Source: Thermus caliditerrae
GTDB lineage: Bacteria; Deinococcota; Deinococci; Deinococcales; Thermaceae
Length of the DNA: 55,343 nt
Direction: 5' to 3'
NCBI RefSeq assembly: GCF_021462525.1
Contig: NZ_JAKEDT010000006.1
Span: forward strand, 34,672 to 90,014
The position numbers were made by a program, and so were the translations under genes. Under the pieces are notes generated by a model. That model was not told the origin of the DNA, did no database searches, and was given only the letters and a program-made list of their open reading frames with translations. This document shows, piece after piece, positions 33,860 through 42,269 of the stretch (within the stretch, counting starts at the first letter, position 1; every line of letters begins with the position of its first letter).

Positions 33860-34237
33860 CTAGAGGTAGACCCCTTCCTCCAGGTTGTCCAGGAGGTCCA
33901 ACACCGCCTCCAGCCCCGCCTCGTTGCCCGCGAGGTCCAGGGGCCTCCGGCCCCCCAGGGCCGGATTGGGGGCCTTGAGGAAGCGGCGGGCCCGGGCCTC
34001 GTCCCCGTGGAAGAGAAGGGCCCTTTCCCAGAGGCGGTAGAGGCGGTAGAGGCGGTCGGAGAGCTCGGGGGTGAGCCTCGGGCCTTGGCGCTGCAGGGTT
34101 CTGGGGGTGGTGCGCAGGGCCTGGGCCAGTTCCCCTTGGGTGAGCTCCAGGCTTCTGCGGACCTCCTCCAGGGCTTCCCTCGGGAGCCCTTGGGCCACCA
34201 GTTCTGCCCGGGCCAGGGGGGTGGCGGGTAGGGTCAT
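33860..34237 (-). CDS. Xre/MbcA/ParS-type antitoxin of the RES toxin
   Basis: 125 residues from MTLPATPLARAELVAQGLPR; the frame extends upstream but ATG 34237 sits at leaderless distance from a good promoter. A helix-turn-helix region, LTQGELAQALRTTPRTLQRQ, is followed by the DUF2384 toxin-binding part RARRFLKAPNPALGGRRPLD. It should bind and block the RES toxin and repress its own promoter. Confidence 0.9.
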   Translation of the reverse strand: MTLPATPLARAELVAQGLPREALEEVRRSLELTQGELAQALRTTPRTLQRQGPRLTPELSDRLYRLYRLWERALLFHGDEARARRFLKAPNPALGGRRPLDLAGNEAGLEAVLDLLDNLEEGVYL

Positions 34238-34243
34238 GAGCTT

Positions 34244-34272
34244 ATTGTCGTATTTGAAGCGACCACATGCAA
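34244..34272 (-). promoter_or_regulatory. Promoter of the Xre-RES operon, leaderless
   Basis: Minus strand TTGCAT (34267-34272), 17-bp spacer, GACAAT (34244-34249), then 6 nt to ATG 34237. Spacing is ideal and no Shine-Dalgarno is present. Confidence 0.6.
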
Positions 34273-34461
34273 CCCCCGGGGACAAGGGATGGGCACGGGG
34301 CGGGGCCTACCCGCGGTTTTTGGAAAGGGACCGGCCCTAGAAAGGCCGTGAAGGCCCTCGATCCCAAGGGAAAGGAGGCTGCCTATACCATCCATCCCTA
34401 GCGGCATGCCTTTTCATGGTTGCCTGCCCGCTTTTGGCCATCCCGACCAGGATGCGGAAGC

Positions 34462-34674
34462 CTATTCGGGGACCCTGGCGCAAGCGGTGGCGGGGGTGGG
34501 GTTGGCGGCGGTGGAGTCCAAGGGAGTGATCCGCAGGCACACCTCCTGGCCCGCTCTTCCCTCCAGCCGTAAGAGGGCCGTGTACAGGGGCTGGGCTCGA
34601 TCGCTGGAAAGGTCTCTATAGGGAAGAGCGATGGAGGCCCCGTTCACCGTGCCCTCGAGGGCGTACCGCTTGGC
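34462..34674 (-). pseudogene. In-frame continuation of the astacin gene beyond its TGA
   Basis: Directly after TGA 34675-34677 the same frame stays open for 70 codons: AKRYALEGTVNGASIALPYR, then LSSDRAQPLYTALLRLEGRA and CLRITPLDSTAA, ending at 34462. It reads as a plausible beta-rich C-terminal domain. It suggests the ancestral protein was longer. Confidence 0.5.
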
Positions 34675-35892
34675 TCAGGTCCATTCAGCAAAGGTGAGAA
34701 GAAGAGTTTCCCGTCCCGCGGGTTCTAGGCGCAGGAGGGTCAGGACGTCGGGATAGCGGTAGCAGGCCCGAGTGTAGGTGATCTGGTAGGTTTCCCCGCC
34801 CTGGACCCTAAGCCCCACAGTTTCCGCCTGGAAGCCCAGAGAGGGGCAGGGCTTGGCCTGGAACAGAAGCGTGGCGCTCCCCCCTGCCGGGATCTCGGCG
34901 GTCTGGGGCGTGGCCCCCTGCAGCCACGTGCCCTCGAGGACTACTCCTTCTAGCCAGGCGTCCACCGCTCCCACGTTGAGGACCTCCTGGGGAAAGCTGT
35001 AATTGGTGGTGAAGGTGGTCTGGTGGAACCACCACCGGAGCCGGACCATGGGGGCGGTGTAATAAAGCCGTATAGACTCGATGTCCCCAGGGCTTAGGCC
35101 CTGACTCTGACCGATACGCTCAGGAGGAATCCCGTTTTTAGGAAGGATGGTGTAGTTGCCGTTCTTCGAGAAGGCCTTGGCTCCATAGTGCATAACGGAC
35201 TCGTAGTCGTAGGTCTGGTAAAGCTTGCCCCTGCCCCCGATCTTGGCAAACTGGGGCCAAGATTCCTCCTGGATGTTTTCCCAGAGAATCTCCACGTACT
35301 CGTCACGGTCCGCCCGGCTTTGCTCGTGCAGGAATCCTAGGGCGTGTAGGATCTCGTGCACCACGGTGCCTACGGACGGAACCCCGTTCTGACCGCAGTA
35401 GACGTCCAGATCCTGGGGTCCCCCGATCCGCCCGAGATAAGACCAGCAGGTTTCCGGTCTGCCATCGCTGATAAAGCGCACATAGTCCGCCTGGTCGGTG
35501 CGCTCCACCAGGCGGATGGAAGTCTTCTCGTGGATGTGGGCGATGGCCTCCTGGATGCGGGCCCTCTGGTCCGGACTTACCCCCGGATCGATCGTGTAGG
35601 GAACCACGCCACCAGGCCAAAGCCGCCCCCAGGCTATGGGATCCTGGGCCAACCCCTGGGGCGCAAGGGTAGAGGGCGGAATGGGGCTTTGCGGGACCAA
35701 GATGTCCCCCTGGATCACCACATACCCGGGGGGTGCCCAGGGTACCCGCTGCCCCATCACCCGTACCTCGCTCCCGTCAGGAACCATGAGCCACACGGGT
35801 TCCCAGGCTGAGGTGTCCCGCGGGCTCCCTGGGTCCAGGGCACACCCCGTGAGGAGTAAAAGAACCATCGACAACCAAACGCTTCCCTTCAT
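34675..35892 (-). CDS. Astacin-family zinc metalloprotease, lipoprotein
   Basis: 405 residues. Lipoprotein signal LSMVLLLLTGCALD (Cys 17). Residues about 85-275 are an M12A catalytic domain: WPGGVVPYTID at the start, zinc motif HEILHALGFLHEQSR (from residue 179) and Met-turn SVMHYGAKAF (about 232-241). It hydrolyses peptides outside the membrane. The region after about 280 is a beta-rich domain. The TGA at 34675 is followed by an open in-frame extension, so the present product may be shorter than the ancestral one. It begins 3 bp after the neighbouring 35896 gene and probably shares its transcript. Confidence 0.85.
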   Translation of the reverse strand: MKGSVWLSMVLLLLTGCALDPGSPRDTSAWEPVWLMVPDGSEVRVMGQRVPWAPPGYVVIQGDILVPQSPIPPSTLAPQGLAQDPIAWGRLWPGGVVPYTIDPGVSPDQRARIQEAIAHIHEKTSIRLVERTDQADYVRFISDGRPETCWSYLGRIGGPQDLDVYCGQNGVPSVGTVVHEILHALGFLHEQSRADRDEYVEILWENIQEESWPQFAKIGGRGKLYQTYDYESVMHYGAKAFSKNGNYTILPKNGIPPERIGQSQGLSPGDIESIRLYYTAPMVRLRWWFHQTTFTTNYSFPQEVLNVGAVDAWLEGVVLEGTWLQGATPQTAEIPAGGSATLLFQAKPCPSLGFQAETVGLRVQGGETYQITYTRACYRYPDVLTLLRLEPAGRETLLLTFAEWT

Positions 35893-35895
35893 GGC

Positions 35896-36213
35896 TTACC
35901 TCCCACAACCTGCCAAGCACGGGGCCACCGCCAGGTGGAAGTCCAGGGCGCGTTCCAGGTGGCCAAGCCGCACAGAAACTCGAGCGGGCGCCGAGACCAG
36001 GGTCCAGACCTCGACCGGGTCCGGCCCCGTGAGCTCCAGCACCAGGCGGTCAGCTTGGGACCGCTCGGCGAGGAAGCGGTAGCGAACCTGGTCGACCCCT
36101 GTACCGACCAGACGCCCCGTGAGGTTGACCCGGTAGGCCCTGGGTGGGGCTACGAGGTTCCCGCTCAGCTCTATGGCTAAAGCCAGCTCCGCCTGACCGC
36201 CAGCGGGGACCAC
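35896..36213 (-). CDS. Uncharacterised protein, 5'-truncated by an IS fragment
   Basis: 105 codons from the first start. [20 protein letters not shown] and [20 protein letters not shown] suggest a beta-sandwich extracytoplasmic domain, ending in the Cys-containing [10 protein letters not shown]. No signal peptide is present: upstream sequence (36214 onward) becomes transposase DNA on the other strand, so the original 5' part has been removed. It sits directly upstream of the astacin gene. Confidence 0.45.
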   Translation of the reverse strand: MVPAGGQAELALAIELSGNLVAPPRAYRVNLTGRLVGTGVDQVRYRFLAERSQADRLVLELTGPDPVEVWTLVSAPARVSVRLGHLERALDFHLAVAPCLAGCGR

Positions 36214-36252
36214 CCTGGGGAGGATACCTGGGCCAGCTGGAAATCCCCTGCG

Positions 36253-36506
36253 ATGGGGGAGAAGGTGGCCTTTGTGGACCAGGGGTACACGGGAGAGAGG
36301 GCGGCGGAGGCGGCGAGGCGGGGTTTTGTGCTGTTGCCGCGGCGGTGGGTGGTGGAGAGTTTGATTGGCTGACGCGGTTTCGGCGGTTGGTGCGGGACTA
36401 TGAGCGGTTACCCGAGACGGTGGCGGGGCTGCACCTCTTGGCTTTTGCCATGCTCCTCCTGAAGAGGTTTGTGGACTTGCTGGGCAAAGTCATCAACACG
36501 CTCTAG
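36253..36506 (+). pseudogene. IS5-like transposase C-terminal remnant, frameshifted
   Basis: Frame 1, [20 protein letters not shown] and [12 protein letters not shown], then a small deletion near 36357, and frame 2, [20 protein letters not shown] followed by LAFAMLLLKRF. This is the Asp/Glu C-terminal part of IS5-family transposases (DQGYxG; RWVVERxFxW). N-terminal half absent. Confidence 0.75.
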
Positions 36507-36817
36507 ACAAAACTTTTCTCCCCACCCCCCATCTCCCTTTGGATGAGCGATCCTAGGGGGTGAGGTGGCCCGCGGTCCGGTCCAGCCAGGTCTATCGCAC
36601 CAGCAGAAACAGGAACGCCGTTTCCCCCAGGGGGGGTGGTCTCTCGGTAGCCCGCAACTTGGCAAAAACCCTGTTTTAGGCGGGATCTTTTTGGTGGAAA
36701 GGTAGCAGGGGCTTTACAAAGCGGAGGGTTCTCTTCTGCCCCAGTAGCGGGTGGCCTAACGCTCAAGGCCCCCCAGCAGGAGCGGGGAGCGGAAGGGGCG
36801 TGTTATGCTATGCGTGT
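36507..36817. other. Gene-free stretch
   Basis: I see no supported gene or RNA between the transposase remnant and the RHH antitoxin. Composition is slightly lower in GC than the neighbours. The right end of the IS5-like remnant probably lies in the first 40 bp, but no repeat was recognised. Confidence 0.5.
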
Positions 36818-37045
36818 ATGCGCCTAACCGTGCACCTCCCCGAGGACCTGGCCCGCCTCCTAAGGCAGGCGGCGGAGAACGAGGGCAAGTCCATGAGCGC
36901 CCTCACCGCCGAGGCCCTGGAGGCCTACCTGAAGGAGCGCCGGCGGAAGGCCCTGGGCCTGGAGGTCCTCCGGCGGGCAGGGAAAGCCCGCGTGGCCCCG
37001 GAAGCCCTCCGGCTCCTGGAGGAGGGGCGGCGTGACCGCCCTTGA
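36818..37045 (+). CDS. Ribbon-helix-helix antitoxin (VapB type)
   Basis: 75 residues from ATG 36818, MRLTVHLPEDLARLLRQAAE, the usual CopG/Arc-type N-terminal strand and helices, then EALEAYLKERRRKALG and a charged tail. TATGCT lies 8 nt before the start with no ribosome site, suggesting a leaderless mRNA. It overlaps the PIN toxin gene by 14 bp. Confidence 0.85.
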   Translation: MRLTVHLPEDLARLLRQAAENEGKSMSALTAEALEAYLKERRRKALGLEVLRRAGKARVAPEALRLLEEGRRDRP

Positions 37046-37418
37046 CACCGGTTTCTTCCTCCGCCTCCTCCAGGGGCACGAGGGGGCCAGGGCCAAGTGG
37101 GAGGCCCTGGTGGAGGGGGAGGAGGGGGTGGTGTCCGGCCTCTCCCTGGTGGAGCTCCTCCGCTTGGTCCTCAAGGGGGCCCTGGACCGGGAGGACGGGG
37201 AGCTTCTCCTAAAGGCCATCCCCGCGGTGTGCCGGGTGGTCTGGCCAGACTGGGGCATCGGGGAGAGGGCGGCCCGGCTCTCCCACGGGCTTCACCTTCC
37301 CCTGGTGGACGCCCTCATCCTGGCCACCGCCTTGGAAGCAGGGGCCAAGGAGCTCTGGACCGCGGACCAACACCTGGCGGCCTACGAGGGCAGGCTGCGG
37401 GTGGTGCTGCTGGGGTGA
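37032..37418 (+). CDS. PIN-domain ribonuclease toxin (VapC type)
   Basis: 128 residues from GTG 37032. PIN acidic residues: MTALDTGFFLRLLQG (Asp 5), SLVELLRLVLKG, HLPLVDALILATAL and LWTADQHLAAYEG. Paired with the RHH antitoxin by overlap, and unrelated in sequence to the PIN toxin at 26.7 kb apart from the fold. It likely cleaves an RNA target. Confidence 0.88.
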   Translation: MTALDTGFFLRLLQGHEGARAKWEALVEGEEGVVSGLSLVELLRLVLKGALDREDGELLLKAIPAVCRVVWPDWGIGERAARLSHGLHLPLVDALILATALEAGAKELWTADQHLAAYEGRLRVVLLG

Positions 37419-37652
37419 ACCGCCCCCTCCTCCGCCAGGCCCCCCAGGGGCGGGTGGCCTAGGCGGCCTCTTTGGGGCCCCTACCCCAAATGAACCGCGG
37501 GTCCCCCCACCGCCTCGGGGAGCGGGCTCCCCGTGACCAGGGCGTGCAGGACCAGGGGGTCCAGGTCGATCCCCCCGGGCCAGGCTGCGAGTTCTCGACC
37601 TGCTTCCGCTGGTACCTGGAGATGGGGGAGAGCCTGGTGCTAACCTGATGCG

Positions 37653-38447
37653 GTGGAATCGGCCTACGCTGTGTACGTGGACGAGTATGGGGAAACGGGT
37701 GGGGATCTGCACTCCCCTGGCCAACCCTTCCACGTGCTTTTTGCCACGCTGGTGCGCGCTGGAAGCCCTTACCTGGCCTTGGAAGGGGCCGTGAGGGAAG
37801 AGGCCTTAAGGCTCGCTGCCAAACTGGGGCTGCGCCACCTGGCCCCTCTACACGCGGTGGAACTCTATCAGCGCACGGGGCTCTACCGCGACCCCCCTTC
37901 TGGGGAACGGCTAGGGGTGCCGGAGGCCCTGGAAGCCTTTCACGCTATTTTGGAAGCCATAGCCCGAGGGGCCGCGGGCTTCTCTGCGGTGTGGGTGGAA
38001 AAGCAGGACTTGGCGGAGCGCTTGGGCTTGAGGCGGGGAGATCGGGAGCTGGGCTTTCGCCTGCGTCAGGCCCTTTTTGCCTTGCTTCTGGAGGAGGTAA
38101 ACGACCGCCTCGAGGCCCTCAATGGCTATGGGTTTCTCTTCTTCGAAACCCGCATGCCCGAGGACCTCCGCTTCTTGACTCAGGCTGCGCCCTTTGAAGC
38201 CCTCCGGGGCCAAGGGGGAGGGTTCCGCCTTCTGGGGGTGCCCGCCCCTGTGGGAAAGGGGCACCTCCTGATGGCCGCCGCAGACTTTCCGGCGTATGTG
38301 TACGGCCACTTCCTGAAGACCCAGGGAGGATACGCACCTCGGCGGGAAGACCTTTGGCAGGCCTTCCAGGGACTCGTGCAGCCTCTACTTAGGGAGCGGA
38401 ATGTGGGGGCGGCGGTGGCCCAGAGGCTGGTGCGTGGCGAGGGATGA
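37653..38447 (+). CDS. DUF3800 domain protein
   Basis: 264 residues from GTG 37653, which lies 6 nt after TAACCT (leaderless layout). VYVDEYGETGG near the N-terminus and MAAADFPAYVYGHFLKTQGG near the C-terminus are the conserved acidic blocks of DUF3800, a predicted RNase H-like fold found on mobile DNA; biochemical function is not established. A GC hairpin follows at 38477. It stands alone between a toxin-antitoxin pair and the IS481-like element. Confidence 0.75.
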   Translation: MESAYAVYVDEYGETGGDLHSPGQPFHVLFATLVRAGSPYLALEGAVREEALRLAAKLGLRHLAPLHAVELYQRTGLYRDPPSGERLGVPEALEAFHAILEAIARGAAGFSAVWVEKQDLAERLGLRRGDRELGFRLRQALFALLLEEVNDRLEALNGYGFLFFETRMPEDLRFLTQAAPFEALRGQGGGFRLLGVPAPVGKGHLLMAAADFPAYVYGHFLKTQGGYAPRREDLWQAFQGLVQPLLRERNVGAAVAQRLVRGEG

Positions 38448-38476
38448 GGTGCTTGGGTGCCTTGGAAAACGTACTA

Positions 38477-38497
38477 GGCCCGGGCGTAGCCCGGGCC
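38477..38497 (+). terminator. Hairpin after the DUF3800 gene
   Basis: GGCCCGGGC and GCCCGGGCC around GTA. No T tract. Confidence 0.5.
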
Positions 38498-38817
38498 CAG
38501 TCCCTGCCTCAAGCATAGGGCCTCCCGGAGGCTACGTCAACGGGGTGTAATTGGCCACTACATTTGAGACACCTTGGGGAACCGACCCCTCCTGCATCCT
38601 AGCCAGAAACTCCAAGGGAGCAAGGCCCCCCAGAGCCCTGTGGGGTCTCCTGCGGTTGTAGTGGTCAAGGTAGGCCTTGAGCTCCGCCTGTAGCTCCCTA
38701 ACCCCCGTGGGCAAAGGTCGGGTGTAAAACTCCTCCCTAAAGGTCCGCTGTAGCCGCTCCACATGCCCGTTGAGCTTGGGGCTCCGGGGAGGCAGCACAA
38801 AAAGGTGTACTGCTACC

Positions 38818-39684
38818 CTAAATTTGGACCACTCCGCCACCCAGTTTAGTCAGATTTTCACCTCCGTTCAAGCAACGCTCCGCAAAGGCTACAGGCGTCA
38901 AATACCCCAAGGCAGAATGGGGGCGCTTGCGGTTGTACACCTCAAAAACAAAGGCCTCCACCGATGCCCGCACCTCCTCTAGGGTTCGGTACTCCCGCAA
39001 GTCCACCCACTCTTCCTTTATGGTCCTGATCAACCGCTCCGCATGCCCGTTCTCCCATGGCCTCCCCCTCCCCGCATAGCTCAGCCTTACCCCAAGCCCT
39101 ACCAATCGTTCCACGTACCGCCTGGAGGTGTACTGCACCCCCTGGTCCGAGTGATGGACCCGCGGCACCCCCTCCCGCAAGGCCTGCTCCAAGGCCGCCA
39201 AGGCCAGTCCCTGGGACAGCCTCCGCCCCAAGGACAACCCCAGCACCCGGCGGGTGTAAAGGTCCATCACCACCGCCAGGTAAGCCGTCTCTTCCCCCAG
39301 GACCACGTAGCTCAGATCCGCTACCCACACCTCGTCGGGCGCCTTCACCTCAAGCCCAGGCAGCAGGTTGCACCCTTCCCCTAGGGGAAGAACCCCAGGG
39401 AAAGAGGTCTTGAGCTTGGGAGGGTGCCGGGGAAGGAGCAAGCCTTCCTCCCGCATCAAGGAGCGCACCCGCTTGTCCCCTATCCTAAACCCCTCCTCCC
39501 GCAGGAGCGCCCCCAGGCGGCGGTAGCCATAGCGGGGCCAGGTGCCCGCCAACTCCCGCAACCGTGCACAAAGCCTCTCTTCCTCCTCCCCAAGGCCCTT
39601 GGGGCGGTAGTAGAGACTGCTGCGGGGAACCTCCAGGAGGCGACAGAGCAGGCGGAGGGGATAGGCTTCCCCCAAGGCCATCAC
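38818..39684 (-). CDS. IS3-family transposase OrfB (catalytic DDE part)
   Basis: 288 residues with HTH_21 and integrase core. DDE residues are in EVWVADLSYVVLG, RVHHSDQGVQYTS and ENGHAERLIRTIKEEW. The frame is open upstream of the start to the A7 slippery site (KSLRTLPAKERRRLVMALGE), so the main product is expected to be an OrfA-OrfB fusion made by -1 frameshifting. The start also overlaps the OrfA stop, giving coupled translation of OrfB alone. It looks intact. Confidence 0.93.
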   Translation of the reverse strand: MMALGEAYPLRLLCRLLEVPRSSLYYRPKGLGEEEERLCARLRELAGTWPRYGYRRLGALLREEGFRIGDKRVRSLMREEGLLLPRHPPKLKTSFPGVLPLGEGCNLLPGLEVKAPDEVWVADLSYVVLGEETAYLAVVMDLYTRRVLGLSLGRRLSQGLALAALEQALREGVPRVHHSDQGVQYTSRRYVERLVGLGVRLSYAGRGRPWENGHAERLIRTIKEEWVDLREYRTLEEVRASVEAFVFEVYNRKRPHSALGYLTPVAFAERCLNGGENLTKLGGGVVQI

Positions 39685-39968
39685 CAGCCGCCGCCTTTCC
39701 TTTGCCGGTAGAGTGCGGAGGCTTTTTTTAGGACCTCCAACTCCAGGGCCAGCTGGCCGGCCAAGCGTTCCAGCTCGCGGATACGGGCCTCTTGCTCGCT
39801 GCAGCCGGAGGCAAAAGCGGCATGGGCGTTTTCCAGGAACTCCCGCTGCCAGCGGTAGAGCACCGACTCCGCCACCCCATGGACTCTAGCGGCCTCAGCG
39901 ACGCTCCTTTGGCCGGATACCAACTCCAACACGATCCTCGCCTTGTCCTTCGCCGACCACTTGCGCAT
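39681..39968 (-). CDS. IS3-family transposase OrfA (helix-turn-helix part)
   Basis: 95 residues, MRKWSAKDKARIVLELVSGQ, then SVAEAARVHGVAESVLYRWQ, the classical IS3 OrfA DNA-binding region, followed by a leucine-rich coiled coil, IRELERLAGQLALELEVLKK. It binds the IS ends and, fused to OrfB by frameshift, forms the active transposase. Confidence 0.93.
   Translation of the reverse strand: MRKWSAKDKARIVLELVSGQRSVAEAARVHGVAESVLYRWQREFLENAHAAFASGCSEQEARIRELERLAGQLALELEVLKKASALYRQRKGGGW
39723..39729 (-). promoter_or_regulatory. Programmed -1 frameshift site of IS3
   Basis: Seven consecutive A on the coding strand within CTA AAA AAA GCC near the end of orfA. The -1 frame is open into orfB. This is the usual IS3 slippery heptamer. 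Confidence 0.75.
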
Positions 39969-40688
39969 CTTGCTTCCCCCAGGCTACACCCCTTGGCCTC
40001 TCTCTTGGGGTGGTCCAAATTCGGGGTAGCACTTCAGGGCAATCCCCAAACGCCGGCAAGTCTCCTCAAACTCCGCCATGAACTCGCTACCCCCATCCAC
40101 CTGTACCGCACGGATGGGGAATGGCGCCTCGGCCACCAGTCGGGACAGAAACGCCCCAGCCAACCTCGCCGTGGCCCGGCCATGCACCTCCCCCAGGGCA
40201 TAGCGGGAACAAAGGTCTACCGCCGAAAACTGCCGCACCACCTCCCCAGGCCCCAGGGTCACCCCCAAGGTGTCCACCTGGACCAGATCCCCAGGAGCCT
40301 GGACCTCGTATCCCCGGGGCTTCCTTCGGGCGTAGGGTCTCCTACCTCTCCCCCTGGCCTTCCCTCTCCCCCTCCTAGCCAGAAAGCGGGCCACGCTCTC
40401 CACCCGTCCTCTCCCCTCAAGGTGGGCCAGGATACGGCCCACCGTGCGTTCGCTCACCGCATAACCCTCCTTCCGGAGCGTCACCCAGATGGGCCATCGC
40501 CCCCAGGTGGGGTTCGCCTTCCTCAGCTCTTCCACCCGGAGAAGAAGCTCGGGCCTCCAGTGCCTCTTTCCCCGTGTACGCTTGGGGCGGCGGGACTTGG
40601 GCTTGAGCCCGGCTAGCCCCTCCTCCATATGGGGAACCTCCGCTATAGGGTCGGTTCCCCATCTTTTTATCCCACTCGGCGTCTTACA

Positions 40689-41461
40689 TGTGTCTGTCCA
40701 CTTTGGACCACGCCTACGCCACCCCGAGCCTCACCGCCCAGGTGCAGGGGGTCTTGGTTTGGCACATCAACGCCGATGAGCCCCTGGTGCTGGACTACAC
40801 CCTGGCCTACAAAACCGACGACCGCTATGCGCCCGACCCCTACCGGGCCAGCGACCACGACCCCCTCCTCCTGGCCCTGGCCCTCACCGCCGACGCCCCG
40901 CCCTCGGGGGGTGGACCCGGCACAGGAGGGTCCACCTGCGCCCAGGAGGGGGCCCCCGTGGTCATCAACGAGTTCCGCTTCCGGGGGCCGAGCGGAGGAA
41001 ACGACGAGTTCATCGAGCTCTTCAACCGCTCCTGCACCCCGGTGGACCTCACGAGATGAAAACTCCAAGGCTGGAGCGGGACCTCCTGGGGGGAGAGGAC
41101 CGCTTTGGCCAGCGTGACCCTGGAGCCCGGCCAGTACTACCTCCTGGCTAACACCGCCTCTGGGGGCTACAGCCTGAGCGTGCCCCCAGACCAGACCTAT
41201 GCCACAGGCATTGGGGATAACCGGGCGGTGCGCCTCCTGGACGCCCAGGGGCAGGTGGTGGACCTGGTAGGGTTTGCCGCGAGCGGGCAGTTTGAAGGGG
41301 TGGGCATCCCCGACGGCCCCACCGCCAACCCCTCAGGCCAGATCAGCTGGAAGCGCCTGCCCTCGGGTAAGGACAGCGATAACAACGCCCAAGACTTCTT
41401 CTTCGGGGAAAGCTGGGCCAACCCGCAAAACCGGCAAAGCCCCTTATACGGCGACAACTGA
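40689..41461 (+). pseudogene. Secreted nuclease with lamin-tail domain, 5'-truncated and with an in-frame stop
   Basis: The reading frame begins inside the gene right at the IS481 end: LSTLDHAYATPSLTAQVQGV, then VWHINADEPLVLDY and YRASDHDPLLLALAL, the C-terminal active-site part of ExeM/NucH-like endonuclease/exonuclease/phosphatase nucleases. A linker leads to a lamin-tail domain, VVINEFRFRGPSGGNDEFIE. TGA at 41057-41059 interrupts it, and the frame continues KLQGWSGTSWGERTALASVT to 41461. A Trp would be expected at the stop position. The N-terminal half is missing from the window. Confidence 0.8.
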
Positions 41462-41472
41462 GGCCGTCTACA

Positions 41473-41499
41473 GGGGAGCGTGGGGGCCCCACGCTCCCC
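41473..41499 (+). terminator. Intrinsic terminator of the nuclease gene
   Basis: Perfect 13-bp arms, GGGGAGCGTGGGG and CCCCACGCTCCCC, followed by TCCCTTTT. Confidence 0.85.
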
Positions 41500-41682
41500 T
41501 CCCTTTTGAGTCAGAAGGCGCGGCTAGCCTAGGCCTAGCCCGAAACCCACTCCCCGCCCCCTACGTTTGAGGTGGCCTTGGACCACTAAGGCACTCGCCA
41601 CCCGTTCCGGCGAGACGTCAAGGCGAAGATGGGGCCTAGAGGGCAAGGCGGATAGAACCCGGTGCGGGAGGGAAAGGAGCCT

Positions 41683-42123
41683 TTACCCCCAAGGATGGTG
41701 CTTCCCAATGGCAAACCCTATCAGGAGGCCCTCCTCGTACCCGTAGATGAAGCTGTGGAGGTCTTTTTCGTCGAGAGGTCGGGCTAGGAGTTTTTCTTCT
41801 CCTTCCCCGCAGAGCCAGATCCCAAGGTCCGCACCGCGTTCCGTGAGGATCTCCCAAGCACCCCTCCACGAGTTGGAGCGGGCCGTGTCCCACACTTTGG
41901 ACGGAGGAACGCTGGAGAGAGGTGGGGGAAGGTTAGGCTCTCCCGAACTTCCCTTGGCCTTCAACCCCTCGGCGAAGCCCGTTGTAAAACCCATAAGCCA
42001 CCCACCTGCTTCCACCGTGGACCGCATGAGAATTCTTCTCCGCCAAGTTTCGATACGGCGGACAAGGCTAGAGAAGGGGTCAGAATTGGCCGGGTCCTGC
42101 CCGCGGTTGGCGTCCGGCTCCAT
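41683..42123 (-). CDS. Uncharacterised protein
   Basis: 146 residues. Two similar segments, GGWLMGFTTGFAEGLKAKG and HSFIYGYEEGLLIGFAIGKH, may be paired hydrophobic hairpins or an internal duplication (xxGFxxGFAxG). ATG 42123 is preceded by TAAGGTAAAGGT, which can act as a -10 box or a short ribosome site. I do not recognise the family. Confidence 0.5.
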   Translation of the reverse strand: MEPDANRGQDPANSDPFSSLVRRIETWRRRILMRSTVEAGGWLMGFTTGFAEGLKAKGSSGEPNLPPPLSSVPPSKVWDTARSNSWRGAWEILTERGADLGIWLCGEGEEKLLARPLDEKDLHSFIYGYEEGLLIGFAIGKHHPWG

Positions 42124-42249
42124 ACCTTTACCTTAGCGCTTCAGGGTTTTTTTGGGCTAGATCGACTGTTTAGGGAAGGGAAGAAGGGTGTAAGGTGTAC
42201 AAGATGGCTTGGGGCTAGGGACTTGCCGGAAAGGGTTGGATAAAGGCAG

Positions 42250-42267
42250 GGGGACCTCCAGGTCCCC
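42250..42267 (-). terminator. Hairpin after the small membrane protein gene
   Basis: GGGGACC and GGTCCCC around TCCA, just 3 bp beyond the stop; CTGCCTTTATCC follows on the minus strand. Confidence 0.55.
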
Positions 42268-42269
42268 GA

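Larger units (their letters stand above)
38811..40031 (-). mobile_element. Complete IS3-family element
   Basis: 1221 bp with TG...CA ends and imperfect inverted repeats (TGCTACCCCGAATTTGGACC against TGCTACCCTAAATTTGGACC). It carries orfA, orfB and an A7 slippery site. It sits inside the IS481-like transposase, and no target duplication is present. Confidence 0.88.
38532..40628 (-). pseudogene. IS481-family transposase, split by IS3 insertion
   Basis: The N-terminal part (40628 to 40032) has a helix-turn-helix region and the first two catalytic Asp regions, DLVQVDTLGVTLG and AVQVDGGSEFMAEF. The C-terminal part (38810 to 38532) continues VHLFVLPPRSPKLNGHVERL with the catalytic Glu and the DHYNRRRPHRALGG tail. 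Excision of 38811-40031 joins LGIALK to VHLFVLPP in perfect frame, about 291 residues. The split gene cannot make active transposase. Confidence 0.85.
38546..40688 (-). mobile_element. IS481-like element, interrupted by an IS3 element
   Basis: Ends are marked by TGTAA at both termini and by GGGGAACCGACCC repeated inverted about 30 bp inside each end. Without the inner 1221-bp insertion the element is about 0.92 kb. The right end abuts the lamin-tail nuclease fragment. Boundaries are approximate, because the transposase stop (38532) lies just outside the proposed left end. Confidence 0.65.

Noticed and set aside
36503-36766. 87-codon minus-strand ORF next to the IS5-like remnant
   Set aside because: No domain, no plausible start signal, and unlike surrounding codon use.
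37419-37652. Minus-strand peptide ending AVGGPAVHLG as a C-terminal gene relic
   Set aside because: About 25 codons look protein-like, but nothing can be matched to a family and no upstream frame supports it.
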